This document shows positions 25,436 to 34,694 of a stretch of DNA of 64,000 nucleotides, piece by piece; position 1 is the first letter of the stretch, and every line of letters starts with the position of its first letter. The notes under the pieces were generated by a model. It was given only the letters and a program-made list of their open reading frames with translations, was not told the origin of the DNA and searched no databases. The position numbers and the translations under genes are program-made. Source of the DNA: an uncultured Eubacteriales bacterium (lineage in GTDB: Bacteria > Bacillota > Clostridia > Christensenellales > Aristaeellaceae); the NCBI GenBank assembly GCA_902767565.1, contig CACXHY010000010.1, positions 29,545-93,544 on the forward strand, written 5' to 3'.

Positions 25436-26236
25436 TCACATGAACAGCTGGGGGAACACGGCCGTGACCGCAGCTTCGCGGGCGCCCAGCGCTTTGCTGA
25501 GCGCCTTCTGCGGAAGCGAACGGGTGACGAACCTCGCCCCGGCAGACCGCACTCCCTCCAGGCTCAGGGCCCACAGGGACCAGCGGCACAGCGCCGTACC
25601 CAGTCCGCGCCGGCGGAACTCGGGCACCACATAGAAGGCGATCAGTTCCGCCTGCGCGTCGTTGCCGGCCACCAGCATTTCCCCCGCCAGCCGTCCCTCG
25701 CAGAACAGCCCCACGGCGTGAAAATGCTCCGTCCGCATCAGCCGCATCAGGAACGTGGCGTCCACCCCCGAGACGTCGTTCTGGTGCAGGCGGTCCAGGA
25801 ACGCGACCTGCTGGTCGGGCATGTACAGGGGGGTCAGCTCGGTGGAGCAGCCCAGCGGCAGATGGACCTCGCCCTGCGGGATCTCCAGCTGCATGGCGAC
25901 TTCCTTTTCGGAGCAGTTCATCCCGCTGTGGGAATAGAAATCGATGAGCGCCTGATCCTGGGGATCGATGCAGGTATAGATCCGCGCCTGCTCCCCCGGA
26001 TTGGTGTCGCGCAGCTGCCTGGCCCGGGCGATCAGCGCCCCGAAGAGCATGGCCTGGCCCGACCGCTCTCCCTCCGCCTGGAAAAACACATTCACCGGGC
26101 GGTCCGGGTAGAGGTGCGGAAGATACTGGTATACGACATAGCCGGAACTCACCTGGTTGTCCAGATCGTCCGAGACGAAGAAAACGTTCTCGGGCGGCTG
26201 TCCGTTCCAGTATGTATTCGGATGCGATAGCTTCAT
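25436..26236 (-). CDS. GNAT-family acetyltransferase
   Basis: A 266-residue protein. The C-terminal half is a clear GNAT domain with the acetyl-CoA motif VVPEFRRRGLGTALCR. The N-terminal half (VNVFFQAEGERSGQAMLFGALIARARQL and FYSHSGMNCSEKE) has a second, weaker acetyltransferase-like pattern, so this may be a tandem GNAT. The substrate is unknown. The start is Met at 26236, behind AGGGAGAATCC. Confidence 0.75.
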   Translation of the reverse strand: MKLSHPNTYWNGQPPENVFFVSDDLDNQVSSGYVVYQYLPHLYPDRPVNVFFQAEGERSGQAMLFGALIARARQLRDTNPGEQARIYTCIDPQDQALIDFYSHSGMNCSEKEVAMQLEIPQGEVHLPLGCSTELTPLYMPDQQVAFLDRLHQNDVSGVDATFLMRLMRTEHFHAVGLFCEGRLAGEMLVAGNDAQAELIAFYVVPEFRRRGLGTALCRWSLWALSLEGVRSAGARFVTRSLPQKALSKALGAREAAVTAVFPQLFM

Positions 26237-26336
26237 AGGATTCTCCCTTGCCGCGCACGCCGGGATAGCCGGCCGGCGGTCCGTTCTTGGGACGCGGTCT
26301 CTTCCCGACTCCGGTCTGCTCCGCGCCATCCACTCC

Positions 26337-26364
26337 ATTATAGCAAAAGGTGAGCACTTGTCAA
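26337..26364 (-). promoter_or_regulatory. promoter of the GNAT-tdk unit
   Basis: Minus strand: -35 TTGACA (26359-26364), 16 bp spacer, -10 TATAAT (26337-26342). It is divergent from the xylanase promoter only 13 bp away. Confidence 0.8.
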
Positions 26365-26376
26365 TGTCGCCGCGCC

Positions 26377-26405
26377 TTGTCTCACGCCCTGCAATGTGCT
26401 ATAAT
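26377..26405 (+). promoter_or_regulatory. promoter of the xylanase gene
   Basis: -35 TTGTCT (26377-26382), 17 bp spacer, -10 TATAAT (26400-26405). Confidence 0.8.
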
Positions 26406-26441
26406 CCGGCTGAGATCATTGACGGAAAGAGGTTGTTGCAA

Positions 26442-27647
26442 ATGAAACGAATTCTCGGTCTGGTGCTCGCGATCACCTTCATTGCCGCCTGCGGATGCGG
26501 GCTTGCGGAGGGAGATGTCCCCATGTACGAACTGGCGTCCCGCTACGGGTTCAAGCTCGGAGCGCCCCTCTCCTTCTGGGATCTGAACAATCCCTCCTAC
26601 AAGACCATCGTCACGGGCAATTTCAACAGCATCACCGCGACCAACGAGATGAAGGCCTACTCCCTCCTGGACCAGAACGCCTCCAAGGCCAACCCGGACG
26701 GCATGCCCGTGATGAACTACGCCAACGCCGACGCGATGGTGCAGTGGGCGCAGGATAACGGGCTCGGCGTTCGCGGGCACGTGCTGGTGTGGGACGCTTA
26801 CATGTGCGACTGGTTCTTCCGCGAGGGTTACGACAGCGCGAATCCCTATGCCGACAGCGAGACGATCCGCGCCCGCACCCGTTACTACATCCATGAGGTG
26901 ATGACCCATTTCGAGACGAAGTTCCCGGGCGTGGTCTACTGCTGGGATGTGGTGAACGAGGCTGTGGCGGATGATCCCTCCGAATACAACGCCGGCGATC
27001 CGCGCCATCTGCGCACGAAGCGCAGCGGGACCCCGAACCTGTTCCTGGAACTGCTCGGGGACGACTATGTGCCCTTCGCCTTCCTCTGCGCGTATGAGAC
27101 CCGCGAGGAGCTGGGCGCCGATATCAAGCTCTACTACAACGACTACAACGCCTATTTCCCCGAGAAGGCCGCTGCGATCCTCGCGCTGATGGAGACCGTG
27201 AACACCTATGCCGAGGACGGGAACGGCGGGTATCTGAAGCTGGCCGACGGCATCGGCATGCAGGGCTACATCGGCGGCTACGGCACCCAGGAGGGCTGCC
27301 TGATCCCCGAGCACATCGACTGGATCCGGGACGCCATTCTCGGCTATGCGGAAGCGGGCTACGAGGTGCAGATCACGGAGATGGCCGTCCGCAACTTCGA
27401 CAAGGCGGCCGCCGATCAGCACGTGCAGTTCTACGCGGATCTCTTCCGGATGTTCATCTCCCTGTACAGCGACGGACAGAATCCTCTGGTTGCGGTCTCC
27501 ATCTGGGGACTGCTTGACAACCCGTATGCCCAGGGCTATGTCTACAACCTGAACAGCCCCTACGGCGGTCTCTTCAACGAGCGCTGCGGCAAGAAGGATT
27601 CCTTCCGGGCGGTGTACGCGGTCCTGTCCGGCGATGACGCGGACTGA
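26442..27647 (+). CDS. GH10 endo-1,4-beta-xylanase, lipoprotein
   Basis: A 401-residue xylanase. The signal sequence ends in a lipobox (FIAAC, Cys17), so the enzyme is probably anchored to the outer face of the membrane. The GH10 acid/base Glu is E173 in WDVVNEA, and the nucleophile Glu is E313 in ITEM. The fold start is LGAPLSFWDLNN and substrate-site residues such as RGHVLVWD are present. It should cleave xylan backbones. There is no carbohydrate-binding module. The start is ATG at 26442. Confidence 0.93.
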   Translation: MKRILGLVLAITFIAACGCGLAEGDVPMYELASRYGFKLGAPLSFWDLNNPSYKTIVTGNFNSITATNEMKAYSLLDQNASKANPDGMPVMNYANADAMVQWAQDNGLGVRGHVLVWDAYMCDWFFREGYDSANPYADSETIRARTRYYIHEVMTHFETKFPGVVYCWDVVNEAVADDPSEYNAGDPRHLRTKRSGTPNLFLELLGDDYVPFAFLCAYETREELGADIKLYYNDYNAYFPEKAAAILALMETVNTYAEDGNGGYLKLADGIGMQGYIGGYGTQEGCLIPEHIDWIRDAILGYAEAGYEVQITEMAVRNFDKAAADQHVQFYADLFRMFISLYSDGQNPLVAVSIWGLLDNPYAQGYVYNLNSPYGGLFNERCGKKDSFRAVYAVLSGDDAD

Positions 27648-27687
27648 GGGATCTCTGCGGGACCGCGCAAAAATCTGTCGGGGTATC

Positions 27688-27716
27688 TTGTCATGAGCGG
27701 CGTTTCTGTGTATGAT
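27688..27716 (+). promoter_or_regulatory. promoter of the membrane protein at 27.8 kb
   Basis: -35 TTGTCA (27688-27693), 17 bp spacer, -10 TATGAT (27711-27716). Confidence 0.8.
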
Positions 27717-27756
27717 AGGACGGTGGGTCCCCAGATTCACAGAAAGGATCAATGAT

Positions 27757-28746
27757 ATGAACAACAAGCAGATCTACAAGGCGACGCTGGGCTTCTCCGT
27801 CCGTCGGCTGCTCTGGGATTTCCTGGCTTTCCTGATCCTGGGCGGACTGAGCTTCGGCGGATTCCTGATCGGCGACAAGGCTGCCTCTTCCGAAGAATCC
27901 GGCGCGGGCCTGATCGGGCTCGCCATCGGTGCCGTCCTGGGCATCGTGGTCCTGGTCCTCATGCTCCGCTTTGTGTCCTATTCCTACAAGGCCGGACAGA
28001 TCGCCATGATGACGAAGGGCATCACGGAAGGACAGCTTCCCGACAACGTGGTCAAAGAGGGCCGGCGAGTGGTCAAGGAGCGCTTCTCCACCGTCGCGGG
28101 CTTCTTCCTGGTGACGGGCCTCATCAAAGGCATCTTCAACCAGCTGGGCAAGGGCATCGAGGCCCTGGGCACCGCGGTGGGCGGACGCGACGGCGGCACC
28201 GTCGGCAGTGCGATCTCCAGCGTGATCCAGACCGTGGTCGCCTATCTGTGCGACTGCTGCCTGGGATGGGTCTTCTATCGGAGTGAGGTCACGGCCCCCA
28301 AGGCCACCTGCGAAGGCGCGGTCATCTTCTTCAAGCACGGGAAGGTGCTGGCGAAGAATCTGGGCCGGGTCTTCGGGATGGGCGTCGTGTCCTTCATCCT
28401 GATCGGCGGCCTGCTCACCGGCGGCTTCTACGCGGTTTCCGGCGTCATCCCCTCCAGCGCGGTCAACGAGATCTCCGGAGCGTTCGCGGAGATGAATACG
28501 GAAGAGCCCTCCGCGGTGATCGGTTTCATGAGCGATCCCGCCAACGTCCGGCTGGGTCTGAGCATCGTGGCGGCCATCATCCTGTGGAGCATCGTGCATT
28601 CCGCCTTCGTGCGCCCCTTCGTGCTGGCGGGCGTGCTGCGGAACTTCCTGGAGGCCGGCATGAACGACGTCCCCGATGAGTCTGCGTTTTCCTCCTTGGA
28701 CGGCCGTTCCGACAAGTTCAGGAAGCTGCACTCACAGCTGGCGTAA
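27757..28746 (+). CDS. multi-pass membrane protein of unknown function
   Basis: A 329-residue protein with about five membrane helices: near residues 18-38, 50-72, 165-190, 205-235 and 268-290. A cytosolic stretch (GITEGQLPDNVVKEGRRVVKERF) and a Cys-rich CDCCLG segment lie between them. The Gly/Ala-rich repeats are typical of poorly described Clostridia membrane proteins; no family is assigned. The start at ATG 27757 follows AGAAAGGATC; an earlier frame start overlaps the promoter. Confidence 0.75.
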   Translation: MNNKQIYKATLGFSVRRLLWDFLAFLILGGLSFGGFLIGDKAASSEESGAGLIGLAIGAVLGIVVLVLMLRFVSYSYKAGQIAMMTKGITEGQLPDNVVKEGRRVVKERFSTVAGFFLVTGLIKGIFNQLGKGIEALGTAVGGRDGGTVGSAISSVIQTVVAYLCDCCLGWVFYRSEVTAPKATCEGAVIFFKHGKVLAKNLGRVFGMGVVSFILIGGLLTGGFYAVSGVIPSSAVNEISGAFAEMNTEEPSAVIGFMSDPANVRLGLSIVAAIILWSIVHSAFVRPFVLAGVLRNFLEAGMNDVPDESAFSSLDGRSDKFRKLHSQLA

Positions 28747-28765
28747 AACCCATTCATCCATCAAC

Positions 28766-28790
28766 AAAAAACGGCGTAAGCCGTTTTTTG
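28766..28790 (+). terminator. bidirectional terminator
   Basis: AAAAAACGGC-GTAA-GCCGTTTTTT hairpin between convergent genes; T-run in both directions. Confidence 0.9.
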
Positions 28791-28796
28791 TTTGAA

Positions 28797-29729
28797 TCAT
28801 CCGAAGAGCATCTGTCCCGCCCGGGTCAGAGCGGACTGCATCGTGAAGCCGCCCCGCCGGATCGCCCGGATCCGCGCGCACTTCGGCAGATCGCGGGTCA
28901 GCAGATAGGCTTCGGCCTGCCGGCGGGCTTCATCCGGAAGCGCGTTCCCGTAGGCTTCAAGAAAGACTTCGGTCTGTTCGTAGGTCAGGCCGATGCGTTC
29001 CCGGACGCGGGACGGGGAGCGCAGCGCGTTCAGCGCCCGGCCGGCGAGGCTGTGTCCCGAGGCTCCGACAGCGTTGCTGCCGTGCTGACGGTATCGCACC
29101 AGCGCCTCCGGCAGGAAGACGATCCTTCCGAAGGCAGCCGCCGTCATGGCCAGGAACCAGTCGTGCATGAAGATCCGCCGCGGATCCGCGTGGGCGGCGC
29201 ACAGGCTGTACAGCGCACGGTTCATCAGCACCGTGCAGCCGGTGACATTGTTCTGTACGAGCAGGCGCGGCAGCGTATCGGCGGCGGGATCCCATCCCTG
29301 GTGGGCGAAAAAGCTTTCGTGGAGCGTGTTCCCTTCCGCGTCCGTGACGACACAGTCGCTGTGGACGAGGAGGGGGGTATCCGCGCCGCAGGCGGCCTCC
29401 GCCTTCCGGATGGCTTCCATCCCCCTGGCCAGCCGTTCCGGGAGCCACACGTCGTCCTGATCGCAGAGGGCCGCGTAAGGCGTGTCCGCCTGCCGCATGA
29501 GGCTGAGAAAATTGCCTTTCGCTCCCAGGTGCCTCCCCTGCTCAGAACCGGCGCGGAACATCGGCGCGGCGAAGATCTCGTCAAGATACGCGATCGTCCC
29601 GTCCTCGGAACCGTCGTCCTGGATCAGGACCCCGAGATCCCCGACGGTCTGTGCTTTCAGGCTTCCGATCAGTTCGGGGAGAAAGCGCATGCCGTTGTAT
29701 GTGGGCAGCAGCACCGTGAGAGCCTTCAC
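28797..29729 (-). CDS. family 2 glycosyltransferase (rhamnosyltransferase-like)
   Basis: A 310-residue GT-A enzyme. Motifs: LTVLLPTYNG at the N-terminus, QDDGSEDGT, DQDDVW for metal and nucleotide-sugar binding, then HDWFLAM. It would add a sugar to a surface polysaccharide or lipid. The start chosen is GTG at 29729, which overlaps the stop of the preceding glycosyltransferase (GTGA) and is spaced 8 nt from GGGGG; an earlier GTG (29744) is possible. Forms a two-gene unit. Confidence 0.88.
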   Translation of the reverse strand: MKALTVLLPTYNGMRFLPELIGSLKAQTVGDLGVLIQDDGSEDGTIAYLDEIFAAPMFRAGSEQGRHLGAKGNFLSLMRQADTPYAALCDQDDVWLPERLARGMEAIRKAEAACGADTPLLVHSDCVVTDAEGNTLHESFFAHQGWDPAADTLPRLLVQNNVTGCTVLMNRALYSLCAAHADPRRIFMHDWFLAMTAAAFGRIVFLPEALVRYRQHGSNAVGASGHSLAGRALNALRSPSRVRERIGLTYEQTEVFLEAYGNALPDEARRQAEAYLLTRDLPKCARIRAIRRGGFTMQSALTRAGQMLFG

Positions 29730-30715
29730 CAGCGCCACCCCCACTTGTTGAAAAATTTGACGGTGGAGACGATGTGCCGGAGGGCGGGCTTCAGTGATCT
29801 GCTGGAATCCCTGTGCCAGGCGTGGGTGACCTCCATATCGGGATGATAGACGATCTTGCCGTACTCCAGCGCGCTCAGGCTCAGATCGCTGTCCTCGTGA
29901 TACAGGAAGAAGCGGGGGTCGAAGCCCTTCATGCGGTAATAGATGTGCGTCCGGATCATGAAGAAGCAGCCGGAAGCAAACTGGATCTCCGTGGGCTCAG
30001 AGGGGCGGGTATCCGCCAGGGTGTATTCATCCCGCCACGCGTGCAGCCGTTTGCAGATCGCCTCCTGCCTGTCGGCGCGCTTTTTCAGGATGGACTGGCA
30101 GGCCTCAAGCCGGTTGGCGCGCAGCAAAGACCGGAGCCCGGGCTTTTCCTTGTTCCGCTTCCAGGCCTCCACCGCTTCCGCCTCCGTCTGTGCCGCCCGC
30201 TCCCTGAGCGCCCGCGCCTTTTCCCCGTGGCGATCCCCGCAGGCCGCCCGTCTTCCGCCGAGGAGATAGCGCACCGTCGGAGTGCATCGGGGCAGAAACT
30301 GCTCGGTGCCGTCGGGAGAGAAGACGCGGGGAGAGAGGATGGTCACCTTCGGGTTTGCGTCCATGAAGTCCATCATGCGCTTGATCAGATCCGGCGCGAA
30401 GGTGATGTCGGGATTCATGACGATGTGGTATTTGGTTTTGAGCTTCGGGATCACCGCGTTGTTGCCCGCACCGTACCCAACGTTTTTCTTCATGCGCAGG
30501 ACCGTGGTCCGGGGATACTGGCGTTTGATCTCGTCGGCGGTATCGTCTTCGGGCGAATTGTCCACCACATAGAACGTCACCGGGACAACGCTGTCATTCA
30601 CGCAGCGCGCAGCCCGGAGCGCTTCCTCGCCGGAATGGTACAGCACCATGCAGGCGGAGACCTTCGGATCCGTGAGCAGGGCCGACACCTCCTCGTCTGT
30701 TTCGATCACCGCCAT
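29726..30715 (-). CDS. family 2 glycosyltransferase with a charged helical insertion
   Basis: About 330 residues. GT2 motifs: VSACMVLYHSGEE, FYVVDNSPEDDTAD, NVGYGAGNNAVI and HIVMNPDITF, and later GCFFMIRTHIYYRMKGFDPRFF with YHEDSDL. Between them lies an 80-residue stretch rich in Arg, Glu, Lys and Ala (about residues 170-250), predicted helical, that is not usual for rhamnosyltransferases. The ATG at 30715 overlaps the -10 box of the only visible promoter, so the true start may lie further in (CTG at 30679, 8 nt after AGGAGG, or ATG at 30649). Confidence 0.8.
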   Translation of the reverse strand: MAVIETDEEVSALLTDPKVSACMVLYHSGEEALRAARCVNDSVVPVTFYVVDNSPEDDTADEIKRQYPRTTVLRMKKNVGYGAGNNAVIPKLKTKYHIVMNPDITFAPDLIKRMMDFMDANPKVTILSPRVFSPDGTEQFLPRCTPTVRYLLGGRRAACGDRHGEKARALRERAAQTEAEAVEAWKRNKEKPGLRSLLRANRLEACQSILKKRADRQEAICKRLHAWRDEYTLADTRPSEPTEIQFASGCFFMIRTHIYYRMKGFDPRFFLYHEDSDLSLSALEYGKIVYHPDMEVTHAWHRDSSRSLKPALRHIVSTVKFFNKWGWRW

Positions 30716-30742
30716 TATAGCCTTTCGGGACGCATTTGTCCA
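30714..30742 (-). promoter_or_regulatory. promoter of the glycosyltransferase pair
   Basis: Minus strand: -35 TGGACA (30737-30742), 17 bp spacer, -10 TATAAT (30714-30719). The first ATG of the gene is partly inside the -10 box. Confidence 0.75.
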
Positions 30743-30800
30743 TGATGATTTCACCGGACCGCACGCCCGCCCGCGGGTAAAATCTTGCCGGGCACCCCCC

Positions 30801-30829
30801 TTCACAATCTCCGCAAACAATGCTATCAT
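30801..30829 (+). promoter_or_regulatory. promoter of the alpha-xylosidase gene
   Basis: -35 TTCACA (30801-30806), 17 bp spacer, -10 TATCAT (30824-30829). Confidence 0.7.
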
Positions 30830-30872
30830 GAGACAGCGACAAGTATGCACCTCACGAAGGAGGATATGGCAC

Positions 30873-32894
30873 ATGCAAATCATTCAGGATCACGGCGCGC
30901 TGGTCTGCCGCCGTCAGGGGGAGACCCTGCGCATCGAGCCCTGGGGGCGGGATTCCCTGCGGGTGCGCGCCACCATGTTCCCGGATCTCCAGCATCAGGA
31001 CTGGGCGCTGACCGAAACGCCCGAGATCCCGGAGACCGTCATCGAGACCGCCACTGAACCCTGGCGGGAGGGCGACGGCAGCATCAGTCAGTATCCGTAT
31101 GCCGTCATCACCAACGGCCGGATCAGCGCGAAAGTCAACAAGTCCGGCGTGGTGACGATCTTCCGGGACGGCAAGGTCATCCTGCACGAGCAGTTCCGCT
31201 TCTACGACGGCCTGGTGACCCGCGAGAGCCATTGCCAGAAGAAGGTGGCCCGGGAGTGGGTGCCTTACGTGGGCGGGGACTACAAGCTGTCCCTGCGCTT
31301 CGAGCCCAACGACGGCGAGAAGATCTTCGGCATGGGCACCTATCAGCAGCCTTATATGGACCTGAAGGGCTGCCTGCTGGATCTGAGCCAGAAGAACAGC
31401 CAGACCACCGTGCCCTTTGCGGTGTCCTCCCTGGGCTACGGCTTCCTGTGGAACAACCCCGCCGTGGGCCAGGTGACCTTCGGCAAGAACATGACGGAAT
31501 GGGTGGCGCTGGCCTGCAAGGATATGGACTACTGGGTCACGGTGGCCGACACCCCGAAGGAGCTGCTGTACAACTACACCGCCGTCACCGGCCGCGCGCC
31601 GATGATGCCCGAGGACGCCATGGGCTTCTGGCAGTGCAAGCTGCGCTACCGCACCCAGGACGAGGTGCTGACCATCGCCCGGAAGTACAAAGAGATGGGC
31701 ATCAAGGTGGACACCATCGTCATCGACTTCTTCCACTGGACGGTGCAGGGCGACTGGAAATTCGACAAGACCTACTGGCCGGATCCCAAGGCCATGATCG
31801 ACGAGCTGCACGAGATGGGCATCAAGGTGATGGTATCCGTGTGGCCGAGCGTGGACCGCCGCAGCGAGAACTTCGCCGAGATGGCGGAGCGCGGCCTGCT
31901 GATGCGCACCGAGCGCGGCGCCGCCCAGACCTACGATTTCCAGGGCGACTGCGTACAGCTGGATCCCTTCAACCCGGAGACCCGCGCCTACGTGTGGGAG
32001 AAGTGCAAGGAGCACTACTACGACCTGGGCATCGACTACTTCTGGCTGGACAACTCCGAGCCGGACCTGACCAAGTACGACTTCGACAACTTCCGCTACT
32101 GGGCCGGCCCCGCGCTGGAGGTCTCCAACCTGTACCCGCAGATGTACAGCCGGATCTTCTTTGACGCCGAGACCGCGCTGGGCAACAAAAACGTGGTCAA
32201 CCTGCTGCGCTCCGGCTGGGCCGGCAGCCAGAAGTACGGCAACGTGCTGTGGTCCGGCGACATCCCCTCCTCCTGGGAGAGCCTGCGGGATCAGATCCAG
32301 ATCGGCCTGAACATGGGTCTGGCGGGCATCCCCTGGTGGAACACCGACATCGGCGGCTTCATGGAGGGCAACGTCTTCGATCCCGAGTTCAAGGAGCTGC
32401 TGATTCGCTGGTATGAGTGGGCGGTCTTCGAGCCGGTCATGCGCCTGCACGGCGACCGCGAGCCCTTCACCATCCCCGCGCTGGACGACCGCGACTGGGG
32501 CGGCGGCTACCTCCACACCGGCCAGGACAACGAGATGTGGTCCTACGGGGAAGAGATCCAAAGGATCATGGTGAAGCACTACGAGCTTCGCCGCTCCCTC
32601 CTCCCCTACCTGAAGGAGATCTTCCGTGAGGCGCACGAGAACGGCAGTCCGCTGATGCGCGCCATGTTCTATGAGTTCCCGGAGGACGAGAAGTGCTGGA
32701 CGCTGAACGACCAGTACATGTTCGGCCCGGACTATCTGGTGGCTCCGGTGCTGCAGCCCAAGGCCAGGAGCCGCGAGGTGTACCTGCCCGCCGGAAAGTG
32801 GGAGGACATCCGCACGAATGAGATCCTTGAGGGCGGACGTACCGTCACCGCCGACGCGCCGATCGATTCGATCCCGGTGTTCAGGAAGCTCTGA
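30873..32894 (+). CDS. GH31 alpha-xylosidase/alpha-glucosidase
   Basis: A 673-residue GH31 enzyme. The nucleophile is D393 in WLDNSEPD and the acid/base is D463 in WSGDIPSSW. The IDFFHWTVQGDWKFD segment before them is characteristic of YicI-like alpha-xylosidases, which remove alpha-xylosyl groups from xyloglucan oligosaccharides. No signal peptide, so it is cytosolic. The start at 30873 follows GAAGGAGG; the longer open frame runs back over the divergent gene. It fits the nearby xylanase as a hemicellulose-use gene. Confidence 0.9.
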   Translation: MQIIQDHGALVCRRQGETLRIEPWGRDSLRVRATMFPDLQHQDWALTETPEIPETVIETATEPWREGDGSISQYPYAVITNGRISAKVNKSGVVTIFRDGKVILHEQFRFYDGLVTRESHCQKKVAREWVPYVGGDYKLSLRFEPNDGEKIFGMGTYQQPYMDLKGCLLDLSQKNSQTTVPFAVSSLGYGFLWNNPAVGQVTFGKNMTEWVALACKDMDYWVTVADTPKELLYNYTAVTGRAPMMPEDAMGFWQCKLRYRTQDEVLTIARKYKEMGIKVDTIVIDFFHWTVQGDWKFDKTYWPDPKAMIDELHEMGIKVMVSVWPSVDRRSENFAEMAERGLLMRTERGAAQTYDFQGDCVQLDPFNPETRAYVWEKCKEHYYDLGIDYFWLDNSEPDLTKYDFDNFRYWAGPALEVSNLYPQMYSRIFFDAETALGNKNVVNLLRSGWAGSQKYGNVLWSGDIPSSWESLRDQIQIGLNMGLAGIPWWNTDIGGFMEGNVFDPEFKELLIRWYEWAVFEPVMRLHGDREPFTIPALDDRDWGGGYLHTGQDNEMWSYGEEIQRIMVKHYELRRSLLPYLKEIFREAHENGSPLMRAMFYEFPEDEKCWTLNDQYMFGPDYLVAPVLQPKARSREVYLPAGKWEDIRTNEILEGGRTVTADAPIDSIPVFRKL

Positions 32895-32906
32895 TCCTCT
32901 TCACGA

Positions 32907-32938
32907 AAAAACAGCGTCCGGCTTCGGGCGCTGTTTTC
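32907..32938 (+). terminator. bidirectional terminator
   Basis: AAAACAGCG-CCG / CGG-CGCTGTTTT hairpin between the convergent GH31 and peptidase genes. Confidence 0.88.
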
Positions 32939-32945
32939 TGTTCGC

Positions 32946-34640
32946 TCAGTATCTGCTGTTCAGTTCATCGATCACATGACCGACGCTGGCTTCGACCGTT
33001 CCGGGACGGAAGGGGTTCATCAGGTTTCCTTCCTTCAGCAGATCGAAGTAGCCCTTTGTTCCGCCGGCCCGGCACAGGCGCAGGTAGTCCTGCCAGGCGG
33101 CGTCCCGGTCCTCCTTCATGCGGCCGTAGTACTGGAAGGCGCACATCTGGGCGAGGGCGTATTCGATATAGTAAAACGGGTAGAGGAAGATGTGCTGCTT
33201 CTGCATCCAGAAGCCACCTTCTTCCAGGAAGGGTTCGCCGTCGTAGTCCCGCCAGGGCATGTAGGCCTTCTCGATCTCGCGCCACGCCCGGCGGCGGCCC
33301 TTCGCGTCCAGGGTCGGCTCGGCGTAGACCCGGTGCTGGAACTCGTCCACGCAGCACATGTAGGGGATGACGCCGATGGCGCCGATCAGGTGGGCGGTGC
33401 GATACTTCTCTGCGTTCTCCCCGAAGAAGCTGTCCATCCATGGGTAAGCGAAGTGCTCCATGGACATGGAATGCACCTCGTTGATCTCCGCCGTGGAGCC
33501 GGACAGCATGCGCACCGGGATCGAACGCATGGCGAGATACCCCTGGAAAGCGTGGCCGGCCTCGTGGGTCAGCACGTCCACATCGGCGGCGGTGCCGTTG
33601 AAATTGGAGAAGATGAAGGGCGCTTCGTAATCGGAGAAGCGGGTCATGTAACCGCCCATCCGCTTGCCGGGGCGGGTCTCGAGGTCGAACAGGTGATACC
33701 GCACCATGAAGTCGAAGAATTCGGCGGTCTCCGGACTCATCTCGCGGTACATCCGCTGGGCCTTTGCCACCAGTTCGTCCGCATCTCCGATGGGATCCGC
33801 GTTGCCCTCCGGGAACAGCAGGGCCTCGTCATAGAAGCACAGCCGGTCCAGACCGAGACGCCGACGCTGGCGCTCCCGCAGCCCGGCGACGGCCGGGGTG
33901 ATGGTCTCGCGCACCTGGCGGCGGAATGACGCCGCATCCTCCTGCGTGTAGTCGAAGCGGCGTCGCTCCAGATAGGCCAGCTCCGTGTAGCTGCCGAAGC
34001 CGAGGGTGCGGGCCATGCCGTCGCGCAGACGGGTCAGCTCGTCATACTGGGCGTCCAGCTCGGGGCTGATCTTTTCGTAGAGGGCCGCCCAGGCGTGGTA
34101 GGCCTCGCGGCGCTCCTCCCGGTCGGTGGATTCCATATGCTTGAGCAGGCCGTAGAAGTTGCAGCTTTCGCCGCGGAAATCCGTGGTCGCCATGGCGCTG
34201 GTCTTTTCGTAGGCGGCGGTCAGCTCGCCCTCCCGGACAACAGCCTGCATGATGCGCTCGTCGGTGGTTTTCAGGCGGGCATCCGTCAGCTTCATCAGCT
34301 GCGGTCCGAACTCGCGGTCGAGATCCGCGCGGAAAGGGCATTCCGCCAGAGCCCGGGTGTAGTCCTTGCGCACGGGGATCAGGGCGGCGTTCTGCTCCCG
34401 GATCCACTTCTGCTCCCCCTCATAATAGGCATCCCCCGTATCGATGGAGGCCCGCACCATGCACAGGGAGGTGAGGGTGCCGGCGGCGCTTTCCGCCTCC
34501 TGCACGGCGAAGAAGGCGTCCCGCGCCTCATCGCAGGAAGCCGCATCCCGCAGCTTTTCCGCTCCCGTCACATAGGCGGCGCGCAGTTTTTCCATGTCCG
34601 GGCGGCTGTAGGGCATTTCCCGGAAGTCCACCATATCCAT
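32946..34640 (-). CDS. pepF: M3-family oligoendopeptidase
   Basis: A 564-residue zinc peptidase of the M3 family (PepF-like), which cuts short peptides in the cytosol. The HExxH site is THEAGHAFQGY, and the third zinc ligand is likely the Glu in EINEVHSMSMEHFAYPW. A helical channel domain fills the N-terminal 330 residues. The start at 34640 is favoured by the AGGA site 8 nt away; an ATG at 34649 is three codons earlier. It probably shares a transcript with the lipoprotein gene upstream (54 bp). Confidence 0.92.
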   Translation of the reverse strand: MDMVDFREMPYSRPDMEKLRAAYVTGAEKLRDAASCDEARDAFFAVQEAESAAGTLTSLCMVRASIDTGDAYYEGEQKWIREQNAALIPVRKDYTRALAECPFRADLDREFGPQLMKLTDARLKTTDERIMQAVVREGELTAAYEKTSAMATTDFRGESCNFYGLLKHMESTDREERREAYHAWAALYEKISPELDAQYDELTRLRDGMARTLGFGSYTELAYLERRRFDYTQEDAASFRRQVRETITPAVAGLRERQRRRLGLDRLCFYDEALLFPEGNADPIGDADELVAKAQRMYREMSPETAEFFDFMVRYHLFDLETRPGKRMGGYMTRFSDYEAPFIFSNFNGTAADVDVLTHEAGHAFQGYLAMRSIPVRMLSGSTAEINEVHSMSMEHFAYPWMDSFFGENAEKYRTAHLIGAIGVIPYMCCVDEFQHRVYAEPTLDAKGRRRAWREIEKAYMPWRDYDGEPFLEEGGFWMQKQHIFLYPFYYIEYALAQMCAFQYYGRMKEDRDAAWQDYLRLCRAGGTKGYFDLLKEGNLMNPFRPGTVEASVGHVIDELNSRY

Positions 34641-34694
34641 CGTGATCATCCTTTCGCTGTCAGATCGGTCCCCGGCACGGCTGAAGCATGCCGG

